From: an uncultured Acidimicrobiales bacterium
GTDB lineage: Bacteria > Actinomycetota > Acidimicrobiia > Acidimicrobiales > Hopanoidiivorantaceae
NCBI GenBank assembly: GCA_958295755.1
Contig: OY282367.1
Span: 843,087-907,086 of the forward strand
Direction of reading: 5' to 3'
Length of the DNA: 64,000 nt
Shown here: positions 8,910-16,804 of the stretch, in pieces
Position numbering within the stretch: position 1 is the first letter of the stretch
How the letters are laid out: each line of letters starts with the position of its first letter
Program-made: the position numbers and the translations under genes
The notes under the pieces: model-generated
Databases searched by the model: none
Told to the model about the DNA's origin: nothing
Seen by the model: only the letters and a program-made list of their open reading frames with translations

Positions 8910-9646
8910 ATATTTCCGTAGCGACGTTCTCGTCGCTGATACTCCTCCACAGCTTGAAGCAGATGGTCGCGGCGGAAGTCGGGCCAGAGCACATCAAAAA
9001 AAACAAGCTCGCTGTATGCCAGCTGCCAGAGGAGAAAATTAGAAATGCGACTCTCACCAGAAGTTCTGATAACCAGATCAGGATCGGGCATATCAGGCGC
9101 ATAGAGATGACGGGCAATATCTTCTTCGGTTATGGAAGTACCAGCCTTGCTGCTCAACCCGTTGCTCATCAGATCTTGTACCGCGTCTACTATTTCGGCT
9201 CTACCGCCGTAGTTGAAAGCCACAGAGAGAGTCATGCGAGTGTTGTTTTGTGTGAGGGCTTCAGCGTCGGCCATTTCACGCAGTAAAGTCTTGCGAACGG
9301 GCTTGTCGCGCCTGCCGATAAAGCGCACTCTCACATCGCGTTCGTTCAACTCCTGCAGGCGTTGGTTCAGCAAGGCGCGAGTGAAGGTTAATAAGTACTC
9401 CACTTCGTTGCGGGGGCGTTTCCAGTTTTCGGTGGAAAAGGCATAGACGGTAAACCATGAAATGCCTAAATCTAAAGCCCCTTCAATGGTGTCAAAAAGA
9501 GCTGCTTCGGCTGCTTCGTGTCCTTTTGTGCGAGGCAGACCGCGCTGCGCTGCCCAGCGGCCGTTGCCGTCCATGACGCATGCGACATGTGTTGGCACTA
9601 CTGCTCGGGTTTCAGTTCTGCCTTTAGCAGGTCTGCCTTTAGTCAT
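8906..9646 (-). CDS. uppS: Isoprenyl (cis-prenyl) transferase UppS
   Basis: 246 residues with the conserved order of cis-prenyltransferases: HVACVMDGNGRWAAQRGL with the catalytic Asp, YAFSTENWKRP, RFIGRRDK, SVAFNYGGRAEIVDA, and DLVIRTSGESRISNFLLWQ plus ELVFFDVLWPDF near the end. It makes the C50/C55 polyprenyl diphosphate carrier used by MraY and MurG, whose genes lie at 54.8-59.9 kb. Actinobacteria often have two such enzymes of different chain length; which one this is cannot be read from sequence. About 80 bases before it separate it from era, with no clear signal. Confidence 0.93.
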   Translation of the reverse strand: MTKGRPAKGRTETRAVVPTHVACVMDGNGRWAAQRGLPRTKGHEAAEAALFDTIEGALDLGISWFTVYAFSTENWKRPRNEVEYLLTFTRALLNQRLQELNERDVRVRFIGRRDKPVRKTLLREMADAEALTQNNTRMTLSVAFNYGGRAEIVDAVQDLMSNGLSSKAGTSITEEDIARHLYAPDMPDPDLVIRTSGESRISNFLLWQLAYSELVFFDVLWPDFRRDHLLQAVEEYQRRERRYGNI

Positions 9647-9729
9647 GCGAAGACAATTCCATTTATTTTTACTCTACCTAGCAGAGGCAAGGCTTCGCAG
9701 TGGCAAAGGCTTTTATAAAACTACGGGTT

Positions 9730-10602
9730 TCAACAACCGAAACGTTCAGGGCGGCTCTGCCAGTGTTTATCTACCTTTACTCGCAAGGTTAGCTCGGTGT
9801 CTTCAGGTAGATGCGGTAGCACGGCCTCACGCACTGCCTTTAGATTCTTGCCACCGTGTCCGATGACAATAGGACGTTGTGAAGGACGTTCCACCAAAAT
9901 ATCACAACGCATACGGCGTTCGTCGTCTAGCTCGGCACGAGTGGCTACAGAGTGCGGTAGCTCTTCGCGCAGAGTTGGCAGAAGCTGTTCCCGCACAAGC
10001 TCGGCAACCCAGTCTTCCCATTTGAGATCTCGCACGATGTCGGGCGGGAAATATTTGGGTCCGACTGGTAGAAGTTGTATCAACAAGTCGCGCAAGGTAT
10101 CAAGCCCGTCGCCTGTCAATGCTGAAACAGCAATATAGTCGCTCAAGTTGTATTCACTGAGTGCCGCTAGTTGCTTTACTACGATTGCTGGTTTTACCAA
10201 GTCGCATTTGGTGACTATGCCCATGATATTAGGAGCTATCGCATTAGGACCTATGGCAGTAGCTTTGGCCGCAAGCTTGTCTAAGACGAACTCATCGCCT
10301 CTGCCGGCAGGTTGAGTGGCATCTAACAGGAAGCAAACAACATCGGCATCATCAGCTGCTACTTGAGCATGTGAGTTCAGACGTTCTCCCAGAGCGGTAA
10401 CAGGTTTGTGGATGCCTGGGGTGTCTAAGAACACTATCTGGGCATCTTCTTGATGCCATACTCCTCTGTAAGACCTTCTGGTGGTCTGGGGGCGTTTGCT
10501 GACTATGGTAACTTTTTCACCGCAGAGAGCATTAACGAGAGTGGATTTTCCGACATTGGGGCGACCTAACATCGCCACGAAACCGCTACGATGCTCGCTC
10601 AC
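9730..10602 (-). CDS. era: GTPase Era
   Basis: 290 residues. G motifs are in order: GRPNVGKSTLVN (G1), RRSYRGV (G2 region), DTPGIH (G3), TKCD (G4) and SALTG (G5). The KH domain follows with ILVERPSQRPIVIGHGGKNLKAVR. Era binds 16S rRNA in small-subunit assembly and division control. It begins with GTG and overlaps the upstream CBS-domain gene stop by four bases (GTGA), so the pair is coupled. Confidence 0.96.
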   Translation of the reverse strand: MSEHRSGFVAMLGRPNVGKSTLVNALCGEKVTIVSKRPQTTRRSYRGVWHQEDAQIVFLDTPGIHKPVTALGERLNSHAQVAADDADVVCFLLDATQPAGRGDEFVLDKLAAKATAIGPNAIAPNIMGIVTKCDLVKPAIVVKQLAALSEYNLSDYIAVSALTGDGLDTLRDLLIQLLPVGPKYFPPDIVRDLKWEDWVAELVREQLLPTLREELPHSVATRAELDDERRMRCDILVERPSQRPIVIGHGGKNLKAVREAVLPHLPEDTELTLRVKVDKHWQSRPERFGC

Positions 10603-11837
10603 CCTTGGCTCACGCGAACTCTGGCTATGCGCTGTCCTGAAATTCTCTCAACAAAAAATCGGCAGTTGCCTATTTCCATATGCTCGCCCTCTTCTGGGAG
10701 ATGTCCTACTTGAGTGAAGATAAGACCTCCGATAGTGTTCCAATCTCCTTTGGGCAGTTCTATATCAAGTAGCTGCTCTAGCTGGAATTGGGGCACACGG
10801 CCGTTAACCCTTATGTCGCCACCAGCCAGTCGTTCAATCAGCGGCTCTTCCACATCAAACTCATCTGTGATCTCGCCCACTAACTCTTCTATAAGGTCTT
10901 CTAGTGTTACCAGCCCAGCTGTGCCCCCATATTCGTCTACTACCACAGCCATATGTCGCCGCTTCTCTTGCATTTCTCGCAGAAGATCGGCTGCAGGCTT
11001 GGTATCGGGAGCGAAGATTACCTCTCGCAATACATCGTCAATGGAGCTATGTAGGGAGTCTTCTTGTCGGACAGCCAGCATGAGGTCACGAGCGTGTACG
11101 ACACCGATGACATTGTCAGTTCCTTCGCCAACAACGGGAAATCTGCTGTAGGTGGTTTTTAGTGCCTGTTCTAGGGCATCGTTTACTAGCTGATCTCGGT
11201 GAAGTGTTACCATGTCGGTTCGTGGGATCATAACATCGCGGGCTTTCACATCTCCGAAACGCAAGATAGCTTGAATGAGCGCGCGCTCCTCAGATTCTAT
11301 GGACTCATCGGCTTCGGCTTGTTCGGCTACGGCCAATAGTTCTTCTTCAGAGATGACGCTGACAGGGGCAGGATTGCCGTTTTTCCTCCTGAAGAGACTG
11401 AGTTTTGCTATCCAACGAAACAGGCCAACTCTTGTGGCGAAATGAAGTGGTCCAGCAAATAGCAAAGGAAGGGTGGAAGGGCTACGAAGTGCGGTCAGTT
11501 TTGGTAGCAGCGAAGAGATTAGATAGGCCAGCACCACAGCAGCACCCATAGTGATCCAAAAACCAGTTGCCCCCCAACGATCAAACGCGAAATAGCCTAC
11601 GAGGGCTATGCCAGCCACGCGACTAGCTATTGCCGCAAGAAGCACAGCAGCTAGGGCATGGCTGCGGTTTTCCATGACCAAGAGCAGTTTTTGGGCACGA
11701 GGTTGGCCCTCTTCTACTAGTGCCTCTACGCGGGCGCGGGTAAGAGTGGTAAGACCTGTCTCTAAAGCAGCAGCTAGAGTTGCAAAGCTGAAAAAGACTA
11801 TTGCGCCGATTGTGATCCCAATGGCTTCGGGTGTCAG
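10599..11837 (-). CDS. CNNM/CBS-domain membrane protein (HlyC/CorC family), apparent CTG start
   Basis: If begun at the first common start (TTG 11681) the protein would be 360 residues and lack the front of its membrane domain. The same frame stays open upstream and encodes a CNNM-like first helix (GITIGAIVFFSFATLAAALE then TRARVEALVEEG). Between the in-frame TAA and that helix no ATG, GTG or TTG exists. A CTG at 11837 sits eight bases after AAAAAAGGAG, so a CTG start giving 413 residues is proposed. Downstream come a CBS pair (ARDVMIPRTDMV; VIGVVHARDLML; VVDEYGGTAGLVTLEDLIEELVG) and a C-terminal CorC domain. The family is linked to magnesium or cobalt transport. Confidence 0.8.
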   Translation of the reverse strand: MTPEAIGITIGAIVFFSFATLAAALETGLTTLTRARVEALVEEGQPRAQKLLLVMENRSHALAAVLLAAIASRVAGIALVGYFAFDRWGATGFWITMGAAVVLAYLISSLLPKLTALRSPSTLPLLFAGPLHFATRVGLFRWIAKLSLFRRKNGNPAPVSVISEEELLAVAEQAEADESIESEERALIQAILRFGDVKARDVMIPRTDMVTLHRDQLVNDALEQALKTTYSRFPVVGEGTDNVIGVVHARDLMLAVRQEDSLHSSIDDVLREVIFAPDTKPAADLLREMQEKRRHMAVVVDEYGGTAGLVTLEDLIEELVGEITDEFDVEEPLIERLAGGDIRVNGRVPQFQLEQLLDIELPKGDWNTIGGLIFTQVGHLPEEGEHMEIGNCRFFVERISGQRIARVRVSQG

Positions 11838-11884
11838 GTTCGTGTCTCCTTTTTTGGGCGGGGTTAGTTATGCGAGTGGGCTAT

Positions 11885-12355
11885 TTATAAAGTAGCAAAC
11901 TGTTTGAGATATTTTTGCTGAAGGCTGAACATTTGAGAGCGTTCTTGCTCTTCGCCGTGATCGTAGCCGCAGAGATGTAAAATGCCGTGAACTACACGCA
12001 TGGCGATGCCGTCTGTATCTTGACATTGAGATGGACAGATGACTATGTCGCCAACTAGTATCGGAGCAACTAGTATCGGCGGGAATGGTTTATTAGAGGA
12101 TGACTCATCGCGCCAATCCTCATCAATCGGGAAAGCCAAAACATCTGTAGGCGCAAACTTGCCCATATGCTGCTTGTTGAGCTCAGATATGTGAGCTTCG
12201 TCTACGAAAATCAGGGTTATCTCTGCGTTCCCTGGTGCGCCTTCAGCTCTGAGCACAGCTGTTGCTAGTTGTTCCCAGCTGGTTGTGCCGCTGCTCAAGT
12301 TGGCACTGCTCAAGTTGTTACTGCTCAAGTTCTCGATGACTGTAACATTTGCCAT
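11885..12355 (-). CDS. ybeY: Endoribonuclease YbeY (16S rRNA maturation)
   Basis: 156 residues with the zinc-binding HGILHLCGYDHGEEQE near the C-terminus and ITLIFVDEAHISELNKQH plus TDVLAFP earlier. YbeY takes part in 16S 3'-end processing and ribosome quality control. Residues about 7-21 are a threefold pentapeptide repeat (NLSSN, NLSSA, NLSSG) that is not part of the family fold; it lies in the loop after the first strand. The gene stands between phoH and the CNNM/CBS gene, the usual phoH-ybeY-corC-era order. Confidence 0.93.
   Translation of the reverse strand: MANVTVIENLSSNNLSSANLSSGTTSWEQLATAVLRAEGAPGNAEITLIFVDEAHISELNKQHMGKFAPTDVLAFPIDEDWRDESSSNKPFPPILVAPILVGDIVICPSQCQDTDGIAMRVVHGILHLCGYDHGEEQERSQMFSLQQKYLKQFATL
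12292..12336. repeat. In-frame 3 x 15 bp tandem repeat in ybeY
   Basis: Units tgctcaagttggcac, tgctcaagttgttac and tgctcaagttctcga (plus strand) encode the NLSS pentapeptides near the YbeY N-terminus. Confidence 0.85.
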
Positions 12356-12401
12356 TGTCTGATGTTTGCCTTGCCTTGTCTTTGTGGGGTATCTTCGGGT
12401 C

Positions 12402-13379
12402 TTAGTTGGTAGTTTTTGATTCTGCTTTTTTGGCAGCTCTGCGTAACTCTGCGCCTTCGTAGGCTCCTACGATCTGTTCCACGATAGGGTGGCGAACCAC
12501 ATCGCCTCTGCCTAGATGAACGAAAGCCAGGTCTGGTATGTCGCACAGTATCTTTTCTAAACCTTTCAATCCGCTCTCGCCTCCGGGGACATCAACTTGT
12601 GTTACATCTCCTGTGATTACAGCCTTGGAGTCGAAGCCGATGCGAGTGAGAAACATTTTCATCTGCTGGGGAGTGGTATTTTGAGCTTCGTCCAAGATGA
12701 TGAAGCTGTCGTTGAGCGTTCGTCCTCGCATAAATGCCAAAGGTGCTACCTCCACTGTGCCTCTTTCTAGCCATCGTTGTGCTGTTTCAGCATCGACCAT
12801 ATCGTAAAGAGCGTCGTAGAGCGGGCGAAGATACGGGTCTACCTTTGACATCAAGTCACCAGGCAGGAACCCCAGTCGCTCGCCTGCTTCCACAGCCGGG
12901 CGGGTGAGGATGATGCGTTTTGTTTCTTTAGCATTGAGGGAAGCCACCGCCAAAGCCACCGCCAGCCAACTTTTGCCGGTGCCCGCTGGCCCGATTGCGA
13001 AAGTAAGCACATTATTCCGCACGGCATCCACATAGTACTTCTGACCACGAGATAAAGGATGGACAGCGCGCCCTCGGCGAGTTCGGATGATTTCTTCTGT
13101 TAGCACTTTGCTAGGGCGTTCTTCCATGATTACCATATCTATGGTCTGAGATATGCTTTGCGGGTCAGGAGTGTGGCCGTGCTGCAGCAAGGCAATGAGT
13201 TCCTCAAACACCAAAGAGACCTGCTCGACTTCTTGGCCTTGTACTTCAAGTTGGGTGCCGCGCACACCAATATCGGTTTCTGGGAAAGCAGCCTGTATCT
13301 GGCGAAGGTGCTGGTCTCGCTGGCCGAGCAGACTTGCCAGCAAAGAGTTGTCGGAAACGGTGATGGTTCGTGAGGTCAC
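12402..13379 (-). CDS. phoH: PhoH-like ATPase
   Basis: 325 residues. Walker A is GPAGTGKSWLAVALAV, Walker B is DSFIILDEAQNTTPQQMKMF, and ITGDVTQVDVP is the sensor region. The N-terminal part resembles a KH-like domain common to PhoH proteins. Predicted to be an RNA helicase/ATPase working with YbeY. It begins at GTG 13379, 12 bases after the TSUP gene stop; a later ATG would cut the KH-like region. Confidence 0.93.
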   Translation of the reverse strand: MTSRTITVSDNSLLASLLGQRDQHLRQIQAAFPETDIGVRGTQLEVQGQEVEQVSLVFEELIALLQHGHTPDPQSISQTIDMVIMEERPSKVLTEEIIRTRRGRAVHPLSRGQKYYVDAVRNNVLTFAIGPAGTGKSWLAVALAVASLNAKETKRIILTRPAVEAGERLGFLPGDLMSKVDPYLRPLYDALYDMVDAETAQRWLERGTVEVAPLAFMRGRTLNDSFIILDEAQNTTPQQMKMFLTRIGFDSKAVITGDVTQVDVPGGESGLKGLEKILCDIPDLAFVHLGRGDVVRHPIVEQIVGAYEGAELRRAAKKAESKTTN

Positions 13380-13391
13380 TTGAGGATCAGG

Positions 13392-14219
13392 TCAATCGGT
13401 GAGAGGCATAGATACGGGGAGTTCTTGAGCTTCGCGTCTGAGCTGTAAGGTTTTGCGAAACATATTGGCAGCGACTATAACTATAAGAACTCCGAAAAGA
13501 ATCTGTGAGAGCACTTCGCTCATTCTGCTGGCGACCCAAGCTCCAAATAGAGCCATAGGCACGCCGCCGAGTCCGGCAAACAAGCCGACTCGCAAGTTTA
13601 TGTTGCCGTATTTTCTATTACGAAGAGTGCCAGTGGTGCCAGTGGGAACAATTACGCACAAAGAAGTTCCTTTAGCTACTACAGCTGAAAAACCAAAAAG
13701 CAAGATGAATGTGGGCACCATGATGATACCTCCACCAATGCCCAGCAGCCCCGAGAAAGTTCCTGCTACTAGACCTGTGGCTATGAAACCCAGCACCAGC
13801 CAAACTGTGAGACTTTCATAGGCAGGCCCGGAAGAAGAGCCGCTTCCTATGAATAGTCGCACGGCCGTGGCAACCAGCATAGCCATAAAAACATACATCA
13901 GAATGCGAATTTCAATCTTTTTGAGTAGCCAAGTGCCCAATAAGACACCAGAGAAAGAGCCGATGAACACAGAAGCGGCAGCCACGAAGTTTGTGTTGCC
14001 ACCTATGACATACAAAGTTGCTCCAGAAAAAGCCAAGAGCACTCCAGCTACGAGCGCGCTGCCGTGGGCGAGTTTTTGCTGAAGCTTTAGAATCAGCAAG
14101 AAGGCAGGCACCAGCAACACTCCCCCGCCGATGCCGAAAAGTCCAGACATGAAGCCCACGCAGAGGCCGATCAGTGCTGCTGCTAAATCGGGGTGAAGTT
14201 TGCTAACGGCGTCAGTCAA
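13392..14219 (-). CDS. TSUP-family membrane permease (TauE/SafE)
   Basis: 275 residues with about eight hydrophobic segments and the duplicated glycine-rich motif of the TauE/SafE family: GFMSGLFGIGGGVLLVPAFL near residue 23 and AGTFSGLLGIGGGIIMVP near residue 160. The family exports or imports small organic acids and sulfur compounds (sulfoacetate, sulfite, and others). It starts with TTG. The gene follows the acyl-CoA ligase by eight bases and so belongs to the formate dehydrogenase gene string, which makes a carboxylate substrate plausible but unproven. Confidence 0.85.
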   Translation of the reverse strand: MTDAVSKLHPDLAAALIGLCVGFMSGLFGIGGGVLLVPAFLLILKLQQKLAHGSALVAGVLLAFSGATLYVIGGNTNFVAAASVFIGSFSGVLLGTWLLKKIEIRILMYVFMAMLVATAVRLFIGSGSSSGPAYESLTVWLVLGFIATGLVAGTFSGLLGIGGGIIMVPTFILLFGFSAVVAKGTSLCVIVPTGTTGTLRNRKYGNINLRVGLFAGLGGVPMALFGAWVASRMSEVLSQILFGVLIVIVAANMFRKTLQLRREAQELPVSMPLTD

Positions 14220-14227
14220 GGATTTGC

Positions 14228-15886
14228 CTAGGCGATTTGTTCGCGTAACTGGTATTTGAGCACTTTGCCTGATGCGTTGGCAGGCAACTCAGCCAAAATA
14301 TGCACACTGCGTGGAACTTTATAGTTTGCCATTTGCTTCTTACACCAGTCTAAGAACTCTTCAGCCACGATGTGGTGCACAGAGCCGTCTGATTTCACTC
14401 TTGGAACGATGAATGCTACTCCGACTTCGCCCATTCGCTCGTCGGGCACCCCTACCACTGCCACTTGTGCCACAGATTCGTGGGCGAGTATGAGATTTTC
14501 TATCTCGGCAGGGTAGGCGTTGAATCCGCCGACGATGAACATATCTTTTTTGCGGTCGGTGATGGCGACATAGCCGTCTTCATTCATAACGCCGATGTCG
14601 CCCGTTTTTAGCCAGCCGTCTTCGGTGATGGTTTCGGCTGTGGCTTCGGGATCGTTGAAGTATCCAGCCATAACATTGTAGCCTCGCACCCAGATCTCAC
14701 CTGATGTCATAGGTGGCACTTCTTGGCCAGTATCATCCACGATGCGCACTTCAACTCCGGGGATTGCTCGCCCTGATGTGGTGGCTATTGTTTCGGGGTC
14801 ATCATCGTGGCGGCACATCGTGGCTATGGCAGAACTTTCAGTAAGCCCGTAGCCGGTAACTATGGTTTGGAAGGTGAGCTCGTCACGCATTCTGTGTATG
14901 AGCTCTACGGGGATGGCAGCCGCCCCCGTAACGGCTAGCCGTAGCGAACTTAAATCGCATTCAGACAGGCGTGGATGGTTGAGGATGCTTTGATACAAAG
15001 TGGGCGGGCCGGGCATAACCGATATGTGATGCTCAGAGACTTTTGCCATGATGTGATCCACATCAAATACTGCGTGCGGATATACGGTGCAGCCAGACAT
15101 GAGTGAAGCCAGCCAGCCAGCTTTGTAGCCGAAGCCGTGAAAGAATGGATTGACGATGAGATACCGGTCGCCTTCGGTGAGGCCGACCAGATCGCTCCAG
15201 ACTTTATAGCCGCGCAACGACTGGCCGTGTGTGGTCATCACTCCCTTGGGCATTCCTGTGGTGCCGGAGGTGAAGAGAATATCTGAGAGGTCGTCAGAAG
15301 TGCGAGAGGCGACGCGAGACTCTACCTCATCGTTGGGTATTGTCGCAGAGCGTGCCATGAAGCTGTGCCAATCGGTCAAATCAGATATTGAAGTAGGTTC
15401 TTGTGAGGGGGGTTCGTTGAAGGTTACTATTTCTGCAAGTGCTTCTAGCTTCTGGCGGTGTGCTTCTTGTCCGTATGCTTCTTGGCCGTATGCTTCTTGT
15501 AGGAGGGCCACATAATCTGTGTCTAGAAACTTTCTAGTGCAGAACAGCATTTTGGCTCCGCTGCGCTCTAGCACATAGCCCGCTTCACGGCCTTTAAAGC
15601 GCGTATTGAGAGGAACAAGCACGCCACCAGCGGTTTGTAGACCTATGGCTATGACTATCCACTCTGCCATATTGGGTGCCCAGATCGCTACTCGATCATT
15701 TGGTTCTACCCCCGAGGCTATGAAAGCTTTAGCTGCTGTGTTGGCAGCTTCTAGCAGCTCCACGAAAGTGAGCGACACTCCCCTGTCGGTATCGGCAATG
15801 GCAACTGCATCGCCGAACCTCTCAGCGGAGGATCTTGCCAATCTGGGGATAGTGCCCCAGAGCAAGTCGCCTCGATCTTCAGACAT
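14228..15886 (-). CDS. AMP-forming acyl-CoA synthetase (FadD-like)
   Basis: 552 residues. The adenylate-forming motifs are present: P-loop ILFTSGTTGMPKGVMTTH near residue 213, GYGLTESSAIATM, GEIWVRGYNVMAGYFNDPEAT, LKTGDIGVMNEDGYVAITDRKKDMFIVGGFNAYPAEIE, and a C-terminal catalytic Lys in NASGKVLKYQLRE. The acid substrate cannot be told, but general fatty or carboxylic acid activation is expected. Residues about 128-143 are a threefold repeat (EAYGQ, EAYGQ, EAHRQ) absent from normal family members. It starts 18 bases after the FDH iron-sulfur gene and is probably part of its operon. Confidence 0.85.
   Translation of the reverse strand: MSEDRGDLLWGTIPRLARSSAERFGDAVAIADTDRGVSLTFVELLEAANTAAKAFIASGVEPNDRVAIWAPNMAEWIVIAIGLQTAGGVLVPLNTRFKGREAGYVLERSGAKMLFCTRKFLDTDYVALLQEAYGQEAYGQEAHRQKLEALAEIVTFNEPPSQEPTSISDLTDWHSFMARSATIPNDEVESRVASRTSDDLSDILFTSGTTGMPKGVMTTHGQSLRGYKVWSDLVGLTEGDRYLIVNPFFHGFGYKAGWLASLMSGCTVYPHAVFDVDHIMAKVSEHHISVMPGPPTLYQSILNHPRLSECDLSSLRLAVTGAAAIPVELIHRMRDELTFQTIVTGYGLTESSAIATMCRHDDDPETIATTSGRAIPGVEVRIVDDTGQEVPPMTSGEIWVRGYNVMAGYFNDPEATAETITEDGWLKTGDIGVMNEDGYVAITDRKKDMFIVGGFNAYPAEIENLILAHESVAQVAVVGVPDERMGEVGVAFIVPRVKSDGSVHHIVAEEFLDWCKKQMANYKVPRSVHILAELPANASGKVLKYQLREQIA
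15458..15502. repeat. In-frame 3 x 15 bp tandem repeat in acyl-CoA ligase
   Basis: Three 15-bp units of the type gtatgcttcttggcc lie inside the ligase gene and encode EAYGQ-like pentapeptides. Confidence 0.85.
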
Positions 15887-15904
15887 ATCGTCAGAGTCAG
15901 CAGT

Positions 15905-16765
15905 TCAACTCTCGGTATCAGGTTCAGTCTTCACAAAGCCTGTGCCAAAACGGCCTTTGATACAGAGGTGTCCGTGCGATACCTCGTGATCTGATGGGGA
16001 AGTTACTCTCACAATGGTTTCATCCTGGGTGCGAAGCTCAAGGTTGCAGCCAACGCCGCAGTAGGGACAGACAGTCCGTGTGACTTTTTGCTGCTCCTCG
16101 TTCCACTCACCTGCCTCTCTGAGCTCAAACTCGGTGGTGAATATTAGCGCACCTGTTGGACAGACTCCGATGCAGTTGCCGCAATAAACACAGGCAGAGT
16201 CGGGCAAAGCAGTGTCAAATTCAGTTGAAATGGTAGCGGCGAAGCCTCTGTCGGCTACCGAGATGGCAAAAGTGTTCTGTGCCTCCTCACCGCAAGCCTG
16301 AACACATTTATAGCAAAGCACACAACGTGAATAGTCGCGCACATAGAGACTGTCTTGAAGCTTGACAGGTTGAGCAACCGTGGCAGGAGGGTCTAAGTTG
16401 TCACCTGAAGAATGGCGAGAAGAGTCGGCTTCGTATTCGTCAATCCAACCTAAGAGATCTGCCTCAGAACGAGAAAGATCTACCGATGAAGCCAGTAGCT
16501 CCAATACCATACGGCGGCTGCGTCGCACCCTGTCGCTGTGAGTGGCTATCACCATACCCTCAGCAGCTTGGCGAGAACAAGACGGCACGAGTGTGCGCGA
16601 CCCCTCCATCTCAACCACGCATACCCTGCAAGTATTCACAGGCGAGAGATTCTCAGCATTGCAAATAGTAGGTATATCAATCCCTTGCTCTCTGCATGCC
16701 GAAAGTAGCGTAGTGCCCTCTGAAACAGAGCACTCCTCGCCGTTGATTTTGATTGTTGCTGTCAT
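15905..16765 (-). CDS. Formate dehydrogenase iron-sulfur protein carrying the detached [4Fe-4S] molybdopterin-entry domain
   Basis: 286 residues. Residues 1-75 form a plant-type [2Fe-2S] domain (Cys35, Cys46, Cys49, Cys63). Residues 148-202 hold two ferredoxin clusters (CVLCYKCVQAC; CVYCGNCIGVCP). Residues 230-280 are CPYCGVGCNL and HGHLCIKGRFGTGF, the [4Fe-4S] module that normally begins the catalytic chain of FdhA. The protein then stops at GFVKTEPDTES, exactly where the catalytic part (ERLTTPLVRDG) should follow; that part is encoded by the gene at 18655-20538. It should relay electrons between the molybdenum site and the NuoEF-like diaphorase. The ATG lies inside a 3 x 14 bp repeat. Confidence 0.85.
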   Translation of the reverse strand: MTATIKINGEECSVSEGTTLLSACREQGIDIPTICNAENLSPVNTCRVCVVEMEGSRTLVPSCSRQAAEGMVIATHSDRVRRSRRMVLELLASSVDLSRSEADLLGWIDEYEADSSRHSSGDNLDPPATVAQPVKLQDSLYVRDYSRCVLCYKCVQACGEEAQNTFAISVADRGFAATISTEFDTALPDSACVYCGNCIGVCPTGALIFTTEFELREAGEWNEEQQKVTRTVCPYCGVGCNLELRTQDETIVRVTSPSDHEVSHGHLCIKGRFGTGFVKTEPDTES

Positions 16766-16804
16766 ATTGTCATTTGCATATTGTCACTGCCATATTGTCA
16801 TTTG
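16763..16804. repeat. Non-coding 3 x 14 bp tandem repeat over the start codon
   Basis: Units catattgtcatttg, catattgtcactgc and catattgtcatttg fill the gap between the NuoEF stop and the next gene. Each copy contains an ATG on the minus strand; only the one nearest the gene is in frame. Confidence 0.8.

Noticed and set aside
8459..9286. Plus-strand 275-codon frame over recO and uppS
   Set aside because: Both recO and uppS have complete motifs on the minus strand; the plus frame has no recognisable content.
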